Part shown: positions 10,925 to 19,923 of the stretch, piece by piece
Position numbering within the stretch: the stretch's first letter is position 1
Layout: each line of letters starts with the position of its first letter
NCBI GenBank assembly: GCA_031292215.1
Contig: JARLHO010000050.1
Location: forward strand, 18,582 to 82,581
Length of the DNA: 64,000 bases
Direction of reading: 5' to 3'
Source: Syntrophobacteraceae bacterium
Lineage (GTDB): Bacteria; Desulfobacterota; Syntrophobacteria; Syntrophobacterales; Syntrophobacteraceae
Translations under genes and position numbers: made by a program
The notes under the pieces: generated by a model
Told to the model about the DNA's origin: nothing
Seen by the model: the letters and a program-made list of their open reading frames with translations, nothing else
The model's database searches: none

Positions 10925-12340
10925 ATGAAAAATTTGAGCAACCGCTCGCTAATGGGACTTCTTTTTGAATTACTCGCGTTTCTGTGCTCGATCGCCGGGT
11001 CGGGCTGCGCATCCCTGCCAAATGTTCAGAAACTGATAGCTCATAGAATCTCAAGCTCCGATCGACCCGCAATAATAATGGGCAGCAAAGGAGAGTTCTC
11101 TGCAAAAGCCAGCAAAGCCAAGATCAAACGGCTTCAAGGGCAGGTCGAAGCCACCAGACTTCTGGAGCAGCAGGTTCAGTTGATGCAGTCCATCAGCAGG
11201 AGCCCTTTAGTGGCCGGGAACAAGGTCACCCTGCTAATTGACGGAAAGGCCACCTACGCTTCGATGTTCGAGGCGATCCGAAACGCTAAGGATAGCATTA
11301 ATTTTGAAACCTTCATATTTGACGATGATGAAGTGGGCAAAAAATTCTCCGATCTGCTCATCCAAAAGAGGGCCGAAGGCGTTCAAGTGAACTTGATCTA
11401 CGATAGTTTCGGATCTAAGAATACTCCCGTTAGCTTTTTCCAGCGCTTGCGCGAAGCCTCGGTCCTGGTGGTTGAATTCAATCCCCTTAATCCCTGGAAG
11501 GTACTTGCGGGAAAGGCATGGGCAGTAAGCCATCGAGACCATCGAAAGATTCTGGTCGTAGACGGCGCCATCGCCTTTACCGGCGGAGTGAACGTAAGTG
11601 CTGTCTATTCCGGGAGCTCATCCCCCCGAACTAGTAGTGTGAAAAAAGACATACCCTGGCGAGATACCCATGTTCGAATCGAAGGCCCGGCGGCAGCACG
11701 ATTCCAACGGCTTTTTATAAACACGTGGGAAAGGCAAAAGGGACCGCCGCTTCCAGCCAGAAACTATTTCCCTCATATCGAGCGAGCTGGAAATACGCTG
11801 GTAAGAGTAGTGGGGAGTTTACCGGGTGAGAGCAACCGACGCATATTCATGATGTACATATCCGCCATTACTCATGCGGAAAACTCGGTATACCTGACAA
11901 CCCCTTATTTTGTGCCGGACTCTCAAATGTTAAAAGCGCTCTGCGATGCCGCGGCGCGCGGAGTTGACGTGAAGATCCTGCTTCCCGGCTACAGTGATGA
12001 AGCACTGGTTTTCTATGCGAGCCGATATTACTATACCCGGTTGTTAAAAGCGGGCGTGCAATTGTATGAGCGGCGCGGAGGGATGCTGCATGCCAAGACG
12101 GCGGTTATCGATGATGTCTGGTCTACTATCGGATCGAGCAACCTGGACAATCAAAGCTTCCTTACCAATGACGAGGCCAACGCCGTGATCCTGGGCCGCG
12201 GCTTCGCCGACAGTATGGAGACCATGTTTGAAAAAGATTTGGAAGACTCCGATCAGATATCTCTGGATGAGTGGGAAAAACGGTCGCAAGACGATCGCCT
12301 GAAGGAATGGTCCGCCAATCTGCTCAAACATTGGCTATGA
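10925..12340 (+). CDS. Phospholipase D/cardiolipin synthase-type protein
   Basis: It belongs to the PLD superfamily, most likely cardiolipin synthase-like phospholipid transfer at the membrane. The ATG at 10925 is preferred because GGAGG lies 9 bases upstream; the frame is open further upstream. The 471-residue protein begins with a hydrophobic segment ending in GSGCAS, a possible but imperfect lipobox. Two HKD motifs are present: HRDHRKILVVDG near residue 205 followed by TGGVN, and HAKTAVIDD near residue 390 followed by GSSNLD. Two complete HKD motifs indicate an active enzyme. It lies 113 bp after the BON gene and is probably co-transcribed. Confidence 0.88.
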   Translation: MKNLSNRSLMGLLFELLAFLCSIAGSGCASLPNVQKLIAHRISSSDRPAIIMGSKGEFSAKASKAKIKRLQGQVEATRLLEQQVQLMQSISRSPLVAGNKVTLLIDGKATYASMFEAIRNAKDSINFETFIFDDDEVGKKFSDLLIQKRAEGVQVNLIYDSFGSKNTPVSFFQRLREASVLVVEFNPLNPWKVLAGKAWAVSHRDHRKILVVDGAIAFTGGVNVSAVYSGSSSPRTSSVKKDIPWRDTHVRIEGPAAARFQRLFINTWERQKGPPLPARNYFPHIERAGNTLVRVVGSLPGESNRRIFMMYISAITHAENSVYLTTPYFVPDSQMLKALCDAAARGVDVKILLPGYSDEALVFYASRYYYTRLLKAGVQLYERRGGMLHAKTAVIDDVWSTIGSSNLDNQSFLTNDEANAVILGRGFADSMETMFEKDLEDSDQISLDEWEKRSQDDRLKEWSANLLKHWL

Positions 12341-12443
12341 GGGTGGTCAACCCCTGCGAAAAGTCGGTGGAGCGCTCTAAGATCCGATGCGATTCAAAAC
12401 GGGAGGGCGAAGTTACTGTATAGTAAGCGGCCTTGAATCCACT

Positions 12444-14921
12444 TCACAAGAGACTGCCCGGTTTTCGATCCATATGTGCGGGTTTGCTGTTTACGGGGCA
12501 CACGGGCGCCCGCAGCAAAAAATTCTCAGCCAAGGCAGAGTAATGGTGTAGCCATTCTTTCGAGTTTGGGCCGCCCAAGCCGGCCTTCTCATCGGAGTTG
12601 GGACAATAGGTGTGAAGGATCTTGTAGCAGATGTTTTGGGTTTTCCATAGATTGACCTCAAACGGCAAGGTCCGAACCAGTTGTGCGGCCTTATTCAACC
12701 TCTCCAGACGGGAAAGGTCGTCAGGTTGATCGAGAAGTTGTTCGGCCAGATGTTCGATGTTGGCTGCCAGTAACAATCCCAGAGCAGTTACGTCCAGGGT
12801 CGCGCCAGCCAAACGAGCTTCTTCCAGAAGCGGTCTTACGACTTCGGGGTCAAGCCCATCTCCCTGAAGCACCCTGCGGAGCTTGGCATTCAAGCACAAG
12901 TCCGCCGCAACCGACAGGACCGGGGGCCGTGGCGTGCCGGACCCGGTAAGAAAGCGAATAAGGGGAGCATGGTGCTCATAAATCGAGCTATATGCGGCTT
13001 CAGCCTCTTTAAGAGTCGGCCCCATGATGATGTTTAGCACTTTTCGCCGTTCATCGGCAAAAAGCGAGGTCAGAGAGTACGTGGACGCTCCGAAGTATTT
13101 ACCCAGAAGAAGTATGGTCTTCGGGAAGTCAGCTCCGGCGAAAGCCTCGGAAATTTCTTTGGCCAGCGCTTCATATTTTTGTGCCCCCTGATATTCACCA
13201 GTGCCGCAGGCGATACTGTGATCGCCAAGGTGCAAAACGCCAAAGCATAAGCTGGAGGTCGCGCGCGTAGCATCCGAGGTGACCGTGGCCCGCCCGACTA
13301 CCAACTTTGATCCCCCTACCTGAAAGCTGCGGTAGTCCTCCCTGGTGGCGGAATACGCATAGATAGAGCTGCGCTCACCGACCTCCTGAAACAGCGAGCT
13401 TAAGGCATAGTGGGCGCCCACATCTTTTATGTCGAGCATGGCGGGCCGGACCCATTTCTCATAAATGGAACGTCCGTTACCGTGTTCAGAAATGTTGCTT
13501 TTGGCAAGCTCAAGATGTTCGAGAAAGCCGGGTTCGTAGGATTGGCTAAAAAGCTGGTCGGCCAATTGCACCACCCTGCCGGCGTATTGTATGACCTGGA
13601 CCGTTTCGATCCCGGAGAGTTCGTCAAAGAACCAACCGCAACTTGTGTACATGAGCATGGCGTTGCGTTGGAGTTCCATGAACTTGAGGACCGCGATCTG
13701 GTCGCTGGAGTTTAAGGGGCGGGTCGCGTGGCGGTTCATAAATGCCCCTATTCGCTCGGGGGATCGATCCACGCGGATGTCGATGTAGTCGTCTCGCGCC
13801 GCCCAAGGGTCCGTTAGAAACTGTCCGGCCCTTTGTTCGAAAGCCGGGTTGACGGCATCGCGGAGCCAATCGAGCGCCGCACGCAGGGGGGCTCGCCAGG
13901 ACTGGTTCCAACCCGGGTTGCCGCCGCTGTTACACCCGCAATCGGACCGCCAACGTTCTATGCCGTGAACGCAACTCCAGGAGCTGTTTTCAAAGATCTC
14001 CACTTCGTATGTCGGTGGATGGTCCTCCAGGTACCGGCCATAATTTGTCACCTGCGCCAGGCCGTTGGACTCGATGTAGCGGAGCGCATGGGCCAGGGCC
14101 ATGTCGCCGTGGTGATGATGATGCCCGTAGCTTTCGCCATCCGTTGCGATGTGGACGAGGCGGGAAGAGTCGTCGGCAAACGCGGACAGCAGCCTGTTGG
14201 CAAATGCCTCTCCGTTGTTTAGCAAGCCTTCAAATGCCAGGGCCTGTGCAATGGGACCGTCGTAGAAAAACAGGTTCATGACCCGGCCAGACGCCAGCGA
14301 CACCCGGTAGGCCGTGGCAGGATAGATTTTTCCACCACTTACGTCCTGCCATTTACTATCATCAATGGGCCGGACCCGGCTTGCCTGCCCGGGGGCGAGA
14401 ATGGCAAACCCGATACCGTGTTGCGCCATGAGGTCGAGGGTTTCAAGGTCTACCGCCGTTTCCGGGAGCCACAACCCTTCGGGCTTGCGTCCGAAGCGAT
14501 ATTCAAAATCTTTTATTCCCCAGATAATCTGGGTGTTCTTGTCGCGGCCGTTGGCCAGCGGCAGGATCATGTGATTGTAGGCCTGGGCCAAAGCATTTCC
14601 ATGCCCGCCGAATTTTATCACGCTCTGCCTGTCAGCCTCCAGAATTGCCTCATAGGCTTCGGTGGCATGTTTTTGCATCCAAAGCAAGACCGTTGGACCG
14701 AAGTCGAAGCTAATACCGGCATAATTGTTTACGAGTTGGGCGATTTTTCCTTCCGTGTCCCAGATTCTCGACACGGCGTTTGCCGCGTAGCATTCGGCGG
14801 TAATCCGCTCGTTCCAGTCGTGGTACGGGAACGCGGAATCCTGGATCTCAATGGCCTCAAGCCATGGGTTTTCTCTGGGGGGTTGATAAAAATGGCCATG
14901 GATACAAACAAATCGGTCCAT
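12444..14921 (-). CDS. Glycoside hydrolase family 57 protein (DUF3536 type)
   Basis: The 825-residue protein starts with CIHGHFYQPPRENPWLEAIE, the typical beginning of GH57 alpha-amylase/glucanotransferase-like enzymes. The middle and end have the architecture of the DUF3536-containing subfamily (DGESYGHHHHHGDMALAHAL, SSWSCVHGIERWRSDCGC). GH57 enzymes act on alpha-glucans by a retaining mechanism with a Glu nucleophile; I have not assigned that residue here. A role in storage glucan metabolism fits the glycogen phosphorylase at 29.8 kb. It converges with the phospholipase gene, leaving about 100 bp with no obvious gene between them. Confidence 0.88.
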   Translation of the reverse strand: MDRFVCIHGHFYQPPRENPWLEAIEIQDSAFPYHDWNERITAECYAANAVSRIWDTEGKIAQLVNNYAGISFDFGPTVLLWMQKHATEAYEAILEADRQSVIKFGGHGNALAQAYNHMILPLANGRDKNTQIIWGIKDFEYRFGRKPEGLWLPETAVDLETLDLMAQHGIGFAILAPGQASRVRPIDDSKWQDVSGGKIYPATAYRVSLASGRVMNLFFYDGPIAQALAFEGLLNNGEAFANRLLSAFADDSSRLVHIATDGESYGHHHHHGDMALAHALRYIESNGLAQVTNYGRYLEDHPPTYEVEIFENSSWSCVHGIERWRSDCGCNSGGNPGWNQSWRAPLRAALDWLRDAVNPAFEQRAGQFLTDPWAARDDYIDIRVDRSPERIGAFMNRHATRPLNSSDQIAVLKFMELQRNAMLMYTSCGWFFDELSGIETVQVIQYAGRVVQLADQLFSQSYEPGFLEHLELAKSNISEHGNGRSIYEKWVRPAMLDIKDVGAHYALSSLFQEVGERSSIYAYSATREDYRSFQVGGSKLVVGRATVTSDATRATSSLCFGVLHLGDHSIACGTGEYQGAQKYEALAKEISEAFAGADFPKTILLLGKYFGASTYSLTSLFADERRKVLNIIMGPTLKEAEAAYSSIYEHHAPLIRFLTGSGTPRPPVLSVAADLCLNAKLRRVLQGDGLDPEVVRPLLEEARLAGATLDVTALGLLLAANIEHLAEQLLDQPDDLSRLERLNKAAQLVRTLPFEVNLWKTQNICYKILHTYCPNSDEKAGLGGPNSKEWLHHYSALAENFLLRAPVCPVNSKPAHMDRKPGSLL

Positions 14922-14972
14922 CAGTTATTGCTCCTTCTCACCGGAGAACGCAGAAATGAACGAGGTACGACT

Positions 14973-15464
14973 CTACGGCGCCCGCCACCCCATGATCGCA
15001 ACCGTGCTGATGCTGTTCTTCGGGCTTCCCTGGATAACCCGGTCACTATAGGCCACGTAAACCAGCACATTGCGCTTACGGTCAAGGAACCGTACGACCT
15101 GAAGCTTTTTGAACACGAGGCTGCGGCGCTCGTCGAACACACGCTCGCCGTCCTTTAGTTCGCCGAGGATCTTGATCGGGCCGACTTGGCGGCAGGCGAT
15201 GCTCGCGTCACTCGTATCCTCGGCCACGCCCAATTCGCCCTTCACCCCTCCCGTTTGCGCACGGGAGATGTAACAGGCGACCCCTTGGACTTTGGGATCT
15301 GCGAAGCTGTCGATCACGATCTTGTCGTCTGGCCCGAACAAGCGAAAATGCGTGCTGACCGAGCCGGTCGTTCCGCGATCGGGGCGACTGACAACCCACC
15401 ATCCAAAGAGGATAATGACCAGGAGAATTGCCCCGCCGAAAATGATTCCAATACGTTTCATCAT
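14973..15464 (-). CDS. creA: CreA family periplasmic protein
   Basis: The ATG at 15464 is chosen because GGGAGG lies 6 bases upstream; a second ATG follows directly. The 163-residue product has an N-terminal hydrophobic segment ([21 protein letters not shown]) that acts as signal or anchor. It is followed by the CreA signature [24 protein letters not shown] region and [12 protein letters not shown]. Its function is unknown; it is usually an exported protein of about 157 residues. It lies 51 bp upstream of the GH57 gene on the same strand and may be co-transcribed with it. Confidence 0.88.
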   Translation of the reverse strand: MMKRIGIIFGGAILLVIILFGWWVVSRPDRGTTGSVSTHFRLFGPDDKIVIDSFADPKVQGVACYISRAQTGGVKGELGVAEDTSDASIACRQVGPIKILGELKDGERVFDERRSLVFKKLQVVRFLDRKRNVLVYVAYSDRVIQGSPKNSISTVAIMGWRAP

Positions 15465-15694
15465 GGTTTGCCTCCCTGGAGTGGATCTACACACCACCCT
15501 GATCGGAGCCGGCGCGCCACCTCACCACTGCGCCTCGCGTTGTCAACACGTGAAGAAGATAATACTTCGACCATTATTCTGCTCTCAATGTATATTAGAA
15601 ACACGCAGCCATGGAGCCGACTTTTCTAATCCCGTTCATGCCAAGCCCGGAATATGGACCCGATACCTCCCATCCTACGAGCCCTCCAGGCCTG

Positions 15695-15755
15695 GTGAGC
15701 CGTAGGATGGGTGGAGCAAGGCGCAACCCATCGGATTAATCATGAACGCAACTTG
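15695..15755 (+). repeat. Dispersed GTAGGATGGGTGG...CGCAACCCATC repeat, copy R1
   Basis: It contains GTAGGATGGGTGGAGCAAGG and GCGCAACCCATC. Related copies are at 26251-26315, 57072-57113 (reverse) and 63426-63472 (reverse), with a short piece at 24552-24570. It is a self-complementary intergenic repeat of unknown origin. A hairpin at 15819-15843 (arms ATCGTAGCGCA/TGCGCTACGAT) follows. The stretch 15498-15906 otherwise holds no gene I can see. Confidence 0.65.
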
Positions 15756-15906
15756 GTATTACACCAAGGCGGAAGCGCTTTCCGATTCCGAGGGGGCGGT
15801 TGATTGAGAAGCCCCCGGATCGTAGCGCACCCTGCGCTACGATTCGACGCTGAACCACACATCGATCATTTTCTCAAACAATTTCTTATTCGATCGCCGT
15901 GAACCT

Positions 15907-16098
15907 TTACCTCCCGACACGAAGTCCCGAAAGCGAACCGATGACGCCGAAGACGTTCAATAGCCAGAGAATTACACAAATCACCACGACTACATTAACG
16001 ATTTTCTTGATTTTATAATCCATCGGTATGTAGTTGTTAACCAGCCAAAGGATCACTCCAATAGCTACCAGAATAAAAATCAAATGAATCAAAGGCAT
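15907..16098 (-). CDS. Small two-helix membrane protein, Thivi_2564 type
   Basis: The 63-residue protein is almost entirely hydrophobic. One segment (LIHLIFILVAIGVILWLV) precedes NNYIPMDYKIKKI, and a second (IVNVVVVICVILWLLNVFGV) follows. The pattern NxYIPMDxKIKKIxNVVVV is that of the small Thivi_2564-like membrane family, of unknown function. An AAAAGGAG ribosome site stands just before the ATG. It lies with other small stress-type membrane genes on the minus strand, about 120 bp downstream of the next one. Confidence 0.82.
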   Translation of the reverse strand: MPLIHLIFILVAIGVILWLVNNYIPMDYKIKKIVNVVVVICVILWLLNVFGVIGSLSGLRVGR

Positions 16099-16221
16099 AC
16101 TTTTCTCCTTTTATGCCCAAAGCCCGCAGAGGACAGGATGTTTCCAGCCTCCGTCCTCTCACCTGGCACGGCATCACCTTATACGGTCCCAACTGCCTCG
16201 TGCTTACATAATGTAAGACAT

Positions 16222-16353
16222 TTAATGCTTTATGACATCTCCGATCTTTCCGGCTTTTGTTTCAAATTCCTTGGCTACTTTTGTTTTTCCAAAGAAGTAT
16301 CCGCCAAAAAAACCAATGATCAAACAACCTATTGCCCAAATGATGCTCGACAT
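16222..16353 (-). CDS. Very small single-helix membrane protein
   Basis: This 43-residue product starts at the ATG at 16353, which has AAAGGAG eight bases upstream. It begins MSSIIWAIGCLIIGFFGGYF, one glycine-rich membrane helix, and continues with a charged tail (GKTKVAKEFETKAGKIGDV). The glycine-zipper helix plus short basic tail resembles YtxH-like stress proteins, but it is too short to assign. The frame is open upstream, but the ribosome site argues for the short form. Confidence 0.7.
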   Translation of the reverse strand: MSSIIWAIGCLIIGFFGGYFFGKTKVAKEFETKAGKIGDVIKH

Positions 16354-16495
16354 AGATTCTACTCCTTTTGTGATCAAGTAATTTAGAGCGTATTCATGGG
16401 AATCGCGTGAGTTAACTGGCGCTTCCAAGAAAAATATTTCCTTTGACATCCAAGCTCTTACCGCAACCGGAGCCACCGAGTTGCGACCTTTGCTG

Positions 16496-17281
16496 CTATT
16501 GTCCGTGCCCGTGCTGTTTTTCTTTACCGCCACCGTGATTTTGCCGTTGTTGGTGCTGCGGTTGCCTTTGTTGTTGCTGTTGGTGCTTTACGCCGGGCTG
16601 CCGGTTCTGCGGCTGTGGCCGCCGCGCACCGGGGGGCTGCTGTTGCCGTTGTTGTTGGTGGTGCTGCTGTTGTGGCCGCTGCATTCGTGGCTGCTGTTGC
16701 CTTTGTTGTTGCTGTTGGTGCTTTACGCCGGGCTGCCGGTTCTGCGGCTGTGGCCGCCGCGCACCGGGGTGCTGCGGGGGCGCCTGCGCCGGAGCGGGTT
16801 TGCGTCCTTCGGGGCGGGGTGGAACGGCGGGGTGGCCTTTTATTCCTTTTTGCCACGCACCTCCGTGGCCCTGATTGTGTTGCTCGAAGAATTTCTTACC
16901 ATAACGCCGACCTTGCCGGTGTCCGCGCCAATAAGGATACTGTCGCTGAAAACTCTTCCAGTATTCGGGCTGTCCCCTATACCATGACATCCATCTCGGA
17001 GCATACCAGGTCGGGGGTCTGGCAATATAGCCGGAAGAATAGGCGTAATAGGGCGCCCAACCGTAATCAGGGCCGAAATAATAGTACAGGACGCCATTTA
17101 AAAACCAGTCACCGTTGTAGTAGACCCACGGCGTATTAGGTCCAACCCAGGGTGAGGCATAAAGATTCTGTGGCGGGGGGGGGTACTCATAGGCTTGAGC
17201 ATGGGAAGGTGAAGACATGGCGGCGACCGCCCCTCCAGCCAGCGAGAGTGCTATTATCAAAATAGAGGCAATTCTTTTCAT
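16496..17281 (-). CDS. Exported YXWGXW-type protein with proline/glutamine-rich tail
   Basis: The ATG at 17281 gives 261 residues. A signal peptide (MKRIASILIIALSLAGGAVA) precedes a Tyr/Trp-rich region of about 100 residues (YEYPPPPQNLYASPWVGPNT, WVYYNGDWFLNG, YYYFGPDYGWAPYY). This fits the YXWGXW-repeat family of exported proteins of unknown function. The last 110 residues are low-complexity Gln/Pro/Arg. They include two copies of PGARRPQPQNRQPGVKHQQQ encoded by an exact 74-bp DNA duplication. The product is probably surface or periplasmic and very basic. It is the third gene of the minus-strand unit behind the module-b promoter. Confidence 0.75.
   Translation of the reverse strand: MKRIASILIIALSLAGGAVAAMSSPSHAQAYEYPPPPQNLYASPWVGPNTPWVYYNGDWFLNGVLYYYFGPDYGWAPYYAYSSGYIARPPTWYAPRWMSWYRGQPEYWKSFQRQYPYWRGHRQGRRYGKKFFEQHNQGHGGAWQKGIKGHPAVPPRPEGRKPAPAQAPPQHPGARRPQPQNRQPGVKHQQQQQRQQQPRMQRPQQQHHQQQRQQQPPGARRPQPQNRQPGVKHQQQQQRQPQHQQRQNHGGGKEKQHGHGQ
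16561..16769. repeat. Exact 74-bp duplication within the YXWGXW-type gene
   Basis: 16561-16634 and 16696-16769 are identical over 74 bp, separated by a 61-bp Gln/Pro-coding spacer. The lack of any difference suggests a recent duplication or ongoing recombination. Confidence 0.85.
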
Positions 17282-17417
17282 GTCCTGCCTTTTATCGATT
17301 TTTTCGATAGTGCATTGCAAAGATAATTGCGCGCATCAAATGGGTTTATGGCATCAGCGCCCTGCGCGGCCTCGATTGCGACCCCAAAGGAGAACCCGGA
17401 TATGGCGCGCGATTTGT

Positions 17418-17597
17418 CTATTTGCCCAGGACATTTTCAACCTGGCCGATCTTTTCTTGTACTTCGCCGGCTATTTTTTCGTCTTTGCCTTTGGCTTTCA
17501 GGTCGGGTTTCATGCCAAGCTTTCCGGCGATCTCCCTGAGCGCGCCCTTTACTTTGTGAAACTTGCCTTCGACCTGGTTTCTAATGCCTGATTTCAT
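17418..17597 (-). CDS. CsbD family stress protein
   Basis: The 59-residue reading frame starts at the ATG at 17597, right behind GGAGGAAT. It encodes MKSGIRNQVEGKFHKVKGAL followed by REIAGKLGMKPDLKAKGKDE and KIAGEVQEKIGQVENVLGK. This is the CsbD pattern (two short amphipathic repeats with G-K-x-K-x-G and EKIGxxE). CsbD proteins are small soluble general-stress proteins of unknown mechanism. The start overlaps the preceding gene by 17 bp, indicating translational coupling. Confidence 0.88.
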   Translation of the reverse strand: MKSGIRNQVEGKFHKVKGALREIAGKLGMKPDLKAKGKDEKIAGEVQEKIGQVENVLGK

Positions 17598-17769
17598 GGG
17601 ATTCCTCCTGATCCGCGTAGATGCCGGGTTTGACCGATGGCTGCGGATAATCTGTCTGCGATTTTTTCACATCGCTTTTGTCGGCAGCGCTTTCCAATCG
17701 ATTGATGGTCCAGTTGTAGAGTTTGGTCACCTGTCCATTCCAGTTCTCTGCGATTTGGTTCCAGCTCAT
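17581..17769 (-). CDS. Small CsbD-like protein, first gene of the module-b unit
   Basis: The 62-residue product starts MSWNQIAENWNGQVTKLYNW. This resembles the N-terminal repeat of CsbD-like proteins (MNWDQIEGNWKQ...), but the C-terminal half (DYPQPSVKPGIYADQEESHE) does not match. A weak AAGGAAC ribosome site lies upstream. It sits about 140 bp downstream of the minus-strand sigma54 promoter and overlaps the true csbD start. The CsbD assignment is an inference from the first 25 residues. Confidence 0.6.
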   Translation of the reverse strand: MSWNQIAENWNGQVTKLYNWTINRLESAADKSDVKKSQTDYPQPSVKPGIYADQEESHEIRH

Positions 17770-17920
17770 TTACTTGTTCCTTATTTGTTAAAAATGACCC
17801 GCCATAATGAAACGCTATTTACGACCTCTTTCTTTACCCCCGAAATCGAGTTGGCCTGCGCTACTCGCCCCTGCGAAAAGAAGCCGGTGTGGCCCGAATG
17901 TGCCATCATTCTTATCTATG

Positions 17921-17934
17921 GCAAGTTTTATGCC
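17921..17934 (-). promoter_or_regulatory. Sigma54 (-24/-12) promoter, module b (minus strand)
   Basis: On the minus strand GGCATAAAACTTGC has GG and GC 10 bases apart and differs from the module-c promoter at one position. The GG is 102 bp from the nearest enhancer site. It points at the CsbD-like/csbD/YXWGXW genes. Confidence 0.75.
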
Positions 17935-18035
17935 TGCCGGACCAAGAGGTGTCTTGGTTGAATATTAACTAATAGTTACAGATATTTGCGCAATGGTGAG
18001 AGCCATTTTGAGGTGTTGGCTTGAATCGAAGACGT

Positions 18036-18082
18036 GTTGCATTGCAACAAGAGTGTTGCAAATCTTCCCTGTCGCATGCTAC
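18036..18082 (-). promoter_or_regulatory. Upstream activating element, module b (minus orientation)
   Basis: The inner site, read on the minus strand, is GTTGCAATGCAAC (18036-18048). The outer site is GTAGCATGCGAC (18071-18082). They start 35 bp apart, as in the other modules, and the outer site has the same CGAC right half as module d. The element lies in the divergent region between the csbD-like unit and the histidine kinase gene. No -24/-12 match at the right distance was found toward the kinase. Confidence 0.72.
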
Positions 18083-18192
18083 AGTTTCAATGCCGGGGAG
18101 TCCCCTTTCGTTTCAGTCGATAAAGCGGCTCGAAGGGGCAACGATGCTCTGCCCATTACCAAAAAGAAACTTACGGAACGGAGGGTGCAGGT

Positions 18193-19923
18193 ATGACGGA
18201 AGATAAATCCGATGCGGACCGCTCTGACAGGTTGCGCCGCCTCTTTGAGGAGCGGGGTGGAGAAAGTGGAGGCGAAACCGATCGAGTAATGGCTGAGCAA
18301 GATTACCAGATGCTTGTGCACGAGTTGCAGGCTCATCAGATTGAGCTGGAGATGGAAAACGATGAGCTGCGTTTGGGCCAGAGGCGACTCGGTGAATCGC
18401 TGGCGAAGTACTCCGATCTTTATGACTTTGCGCCGGTCGGCTACATCACTTCCAATAGTGATGGTCTCATCCAGGAAGCAAACCTCTCCTTTTCCGCTCA
18501 ACTCTCCATTGAAAGAGGCGATCTTATCGAAACCCCTCTTTGGCTATACGTGGCAATGCCTGACAGAGCCAAGCTTAAGGCGCACCTCGAACAGGTTCTT
18601 AAAACCAACGAACGGCGAACTTGTGAACTGAGACTCCAAAGCCCGAGCGGCCCGGAACTTTATGTGCAGTTGGACAGTATCCGGGTGCTAAATGTCGACG
18701 GTGCACAGTTATGCAGAACTTCGGTAACGGATATATCTATCCGGAAGGGGGCCGAAGAGGAGGTAAACAGGGTTTATGACGAACAGGAAAGAAGCGTTGA
18801 GGAACGCTCAGCCCAGCTCAGTGAAAATGAGGGCAAGTTTAAAAAACTCTCACTGGAATTCCAGACAATACTCAATACTATCAGCGATACCCTGATCCTG
18901 CTCTCTCCCGAAATGGAAGTATTGTGGACAAACCGTGAAATACAGTTAAATGAGACCGCATCCGATCCGATAGGACAATACTGTTATAAATTATTACATG
19001 ATCGTTTTGCCCCCTCCGAGGATCGCCCGATAACAAGATGTTTCGATACGGTTGAAAACATTGCTGCAGTCGTGACCCACAATGGGGCGGTACTGGACAT
19101 AAGGGCATTTCCGATCAAAGAGGCTGAACGGGTCAGTAGCGTGCTCCTTCTGGTAAGTGATATTACCGAAAAGATGGCGATGCAGGCAGAAGCGATGCAG
19201 GCGGCTCATATGGCCTCACTGGGGGAGTTGGCCGCCGGGGTGGCTCATGAAATCAACAATCCCATCACCGGCATCATAAATTATGGGCAAATATTGATAA
19301 ATGAGTGCAGCCCCGAGAGCATGGAAAAGGACATCGGAGAGCGCATCGTGAAGGAAGGCGAGCGTATCGGCCGTATCGTAAAGATTCTTTTGTCCTATGC
19401 GCGCAGTGGGCGAGAAGAAAAAAAGCCCACTCGAATCCCGGCAATTCTCGAGGAATCCATTATCCTCATCCAGGCGCAGATCCGAAAGGAGGGTATCGAT
19501 CTGAAAATAGATCTTCCCGACGACCTTCCTGAAGTAGAGGCCAATTTGCAGCAACTCCAGCAGGGTTTTCTAAATATTATAAATAACGCGCGCTACGCCT
19601 TAAACGAGAAGTATCCGGGAAGGCATAAAAATAAACGCTTCGAGATCACCGGCGAGAAAGCAACCATCGGCGATCGCCCGTATGTGCGGCTCCTGTTTTA
19701 CGATCGAGGGGTGGGAATTCCCACCCATGAGCTCTCCATGCTAACGAAGCCCTTCTTTTCCACGAAGCCTTTCGGGAAAGGGACCGGCCTGGGGTTGAAC
19801 ATCACTCAAAAAATCATAACCGATCACGGCGGCCAGCTCAGCTTCGAAAGCGTCAAAGGGGAATTTACCAGGGTCATACTCGATTTGCCGGCTACTCGGG
19901 GCGGTGACGGGGTGGAAAAATGA
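18193..19923 (+). CDS. Cytoplasmic PAS histidine kinase, partner of the NtrC-type regulator
   Basis: The 576-residue protein has no membrane segments. The N-terminal 70 residues are an acidic helical region (MLVHELQAHQIELEMENDEL, typical of PAS kinases of this type). Two PAS-like domains cover about residues 75-190 and 225-325. The HisKA domain has the phosphoacceptor His near residue 351 in GVAHEINNP. The ATPase domain has the N box FLNIINNARYAL, G1 box DRGVGIP and G2 box GKGTGLGLN. GGAGGGTGCAGGT precedes the ATG. Its stop overlaps the regulator start by 4 bp (ATGA), so the two form an operon and almost certainly a signalling pair. The signal would be intracellular. Confidence 0.92.
   Translation: MTEDKSDADRSDRLRRLFEERGGESGGETDRVMAEQDYQMLVHELQAHQIELEMENDELRLGQRRLGESLAKYSDLYDFAPVGYITSNSDGLIQEANLSFSAQLSIERGDLIETPLWLYVAMPDRAKLKAHLEQVLKTNERRTCELRLQSPSGPELYVQLDSIRVLNVDGAQLCRTSVTDISIRKGAEEEVNRVYDEQERSVEERSAQLSENEGKFKKLSLEFQTILNTISDTLILLSPEMEVLWTNREIQLNETASDPIGQYCYKLLHDRFAPSEDRPITRCFDTVENIAAVVTHNGAVLDIRAFPIKEAERVSSVLLLVSDITEKMAMQAEAMQAAHMASLGELAAGVAHEINNPITGIINYGQILINECSPESMEKDIGERIVKEGERIGRIVKILLSYARSGREEKKPTRIPAILEESIILIQAQIRKEGIDLKIDLPDDLPEVEANLQQLQQGFLNIINNARYALNEKYPGRHKNKRFEITGEKATIGDRPYVRLLFYDRGVGIPTHELSMLTKPFFSTKPFGKGTGLGLNITQKIITDHGGQLSFESVKGEFTRVILDLPATRGGDGVEK

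Noticed and set aside
16481..16987. Leucine/valine-rich frame on the plus strand that looks like membrane helices
   Set aside because: It is the complement of Gln/Asn/Pro-rich codons of the YXWGXW-type gene; its hydrophobicity is an artefact of that composition.
17890..17910. Minus-strand TGGCACATTCGGGCC as a sigma54 promoter
   Set aside because: The -12 half reads GGCC instead of TTGC. A much better match with the conserved spacing lies 14 bp away at 17921-17934.
18083..18192. A sigma54 promoter for the kinase gene at 18193
   Set aside because: No GG-N10-GC match with a TTGC-like -12 box was found in this stretch, and the position at the usual 102 bp falls on the ribosome site.
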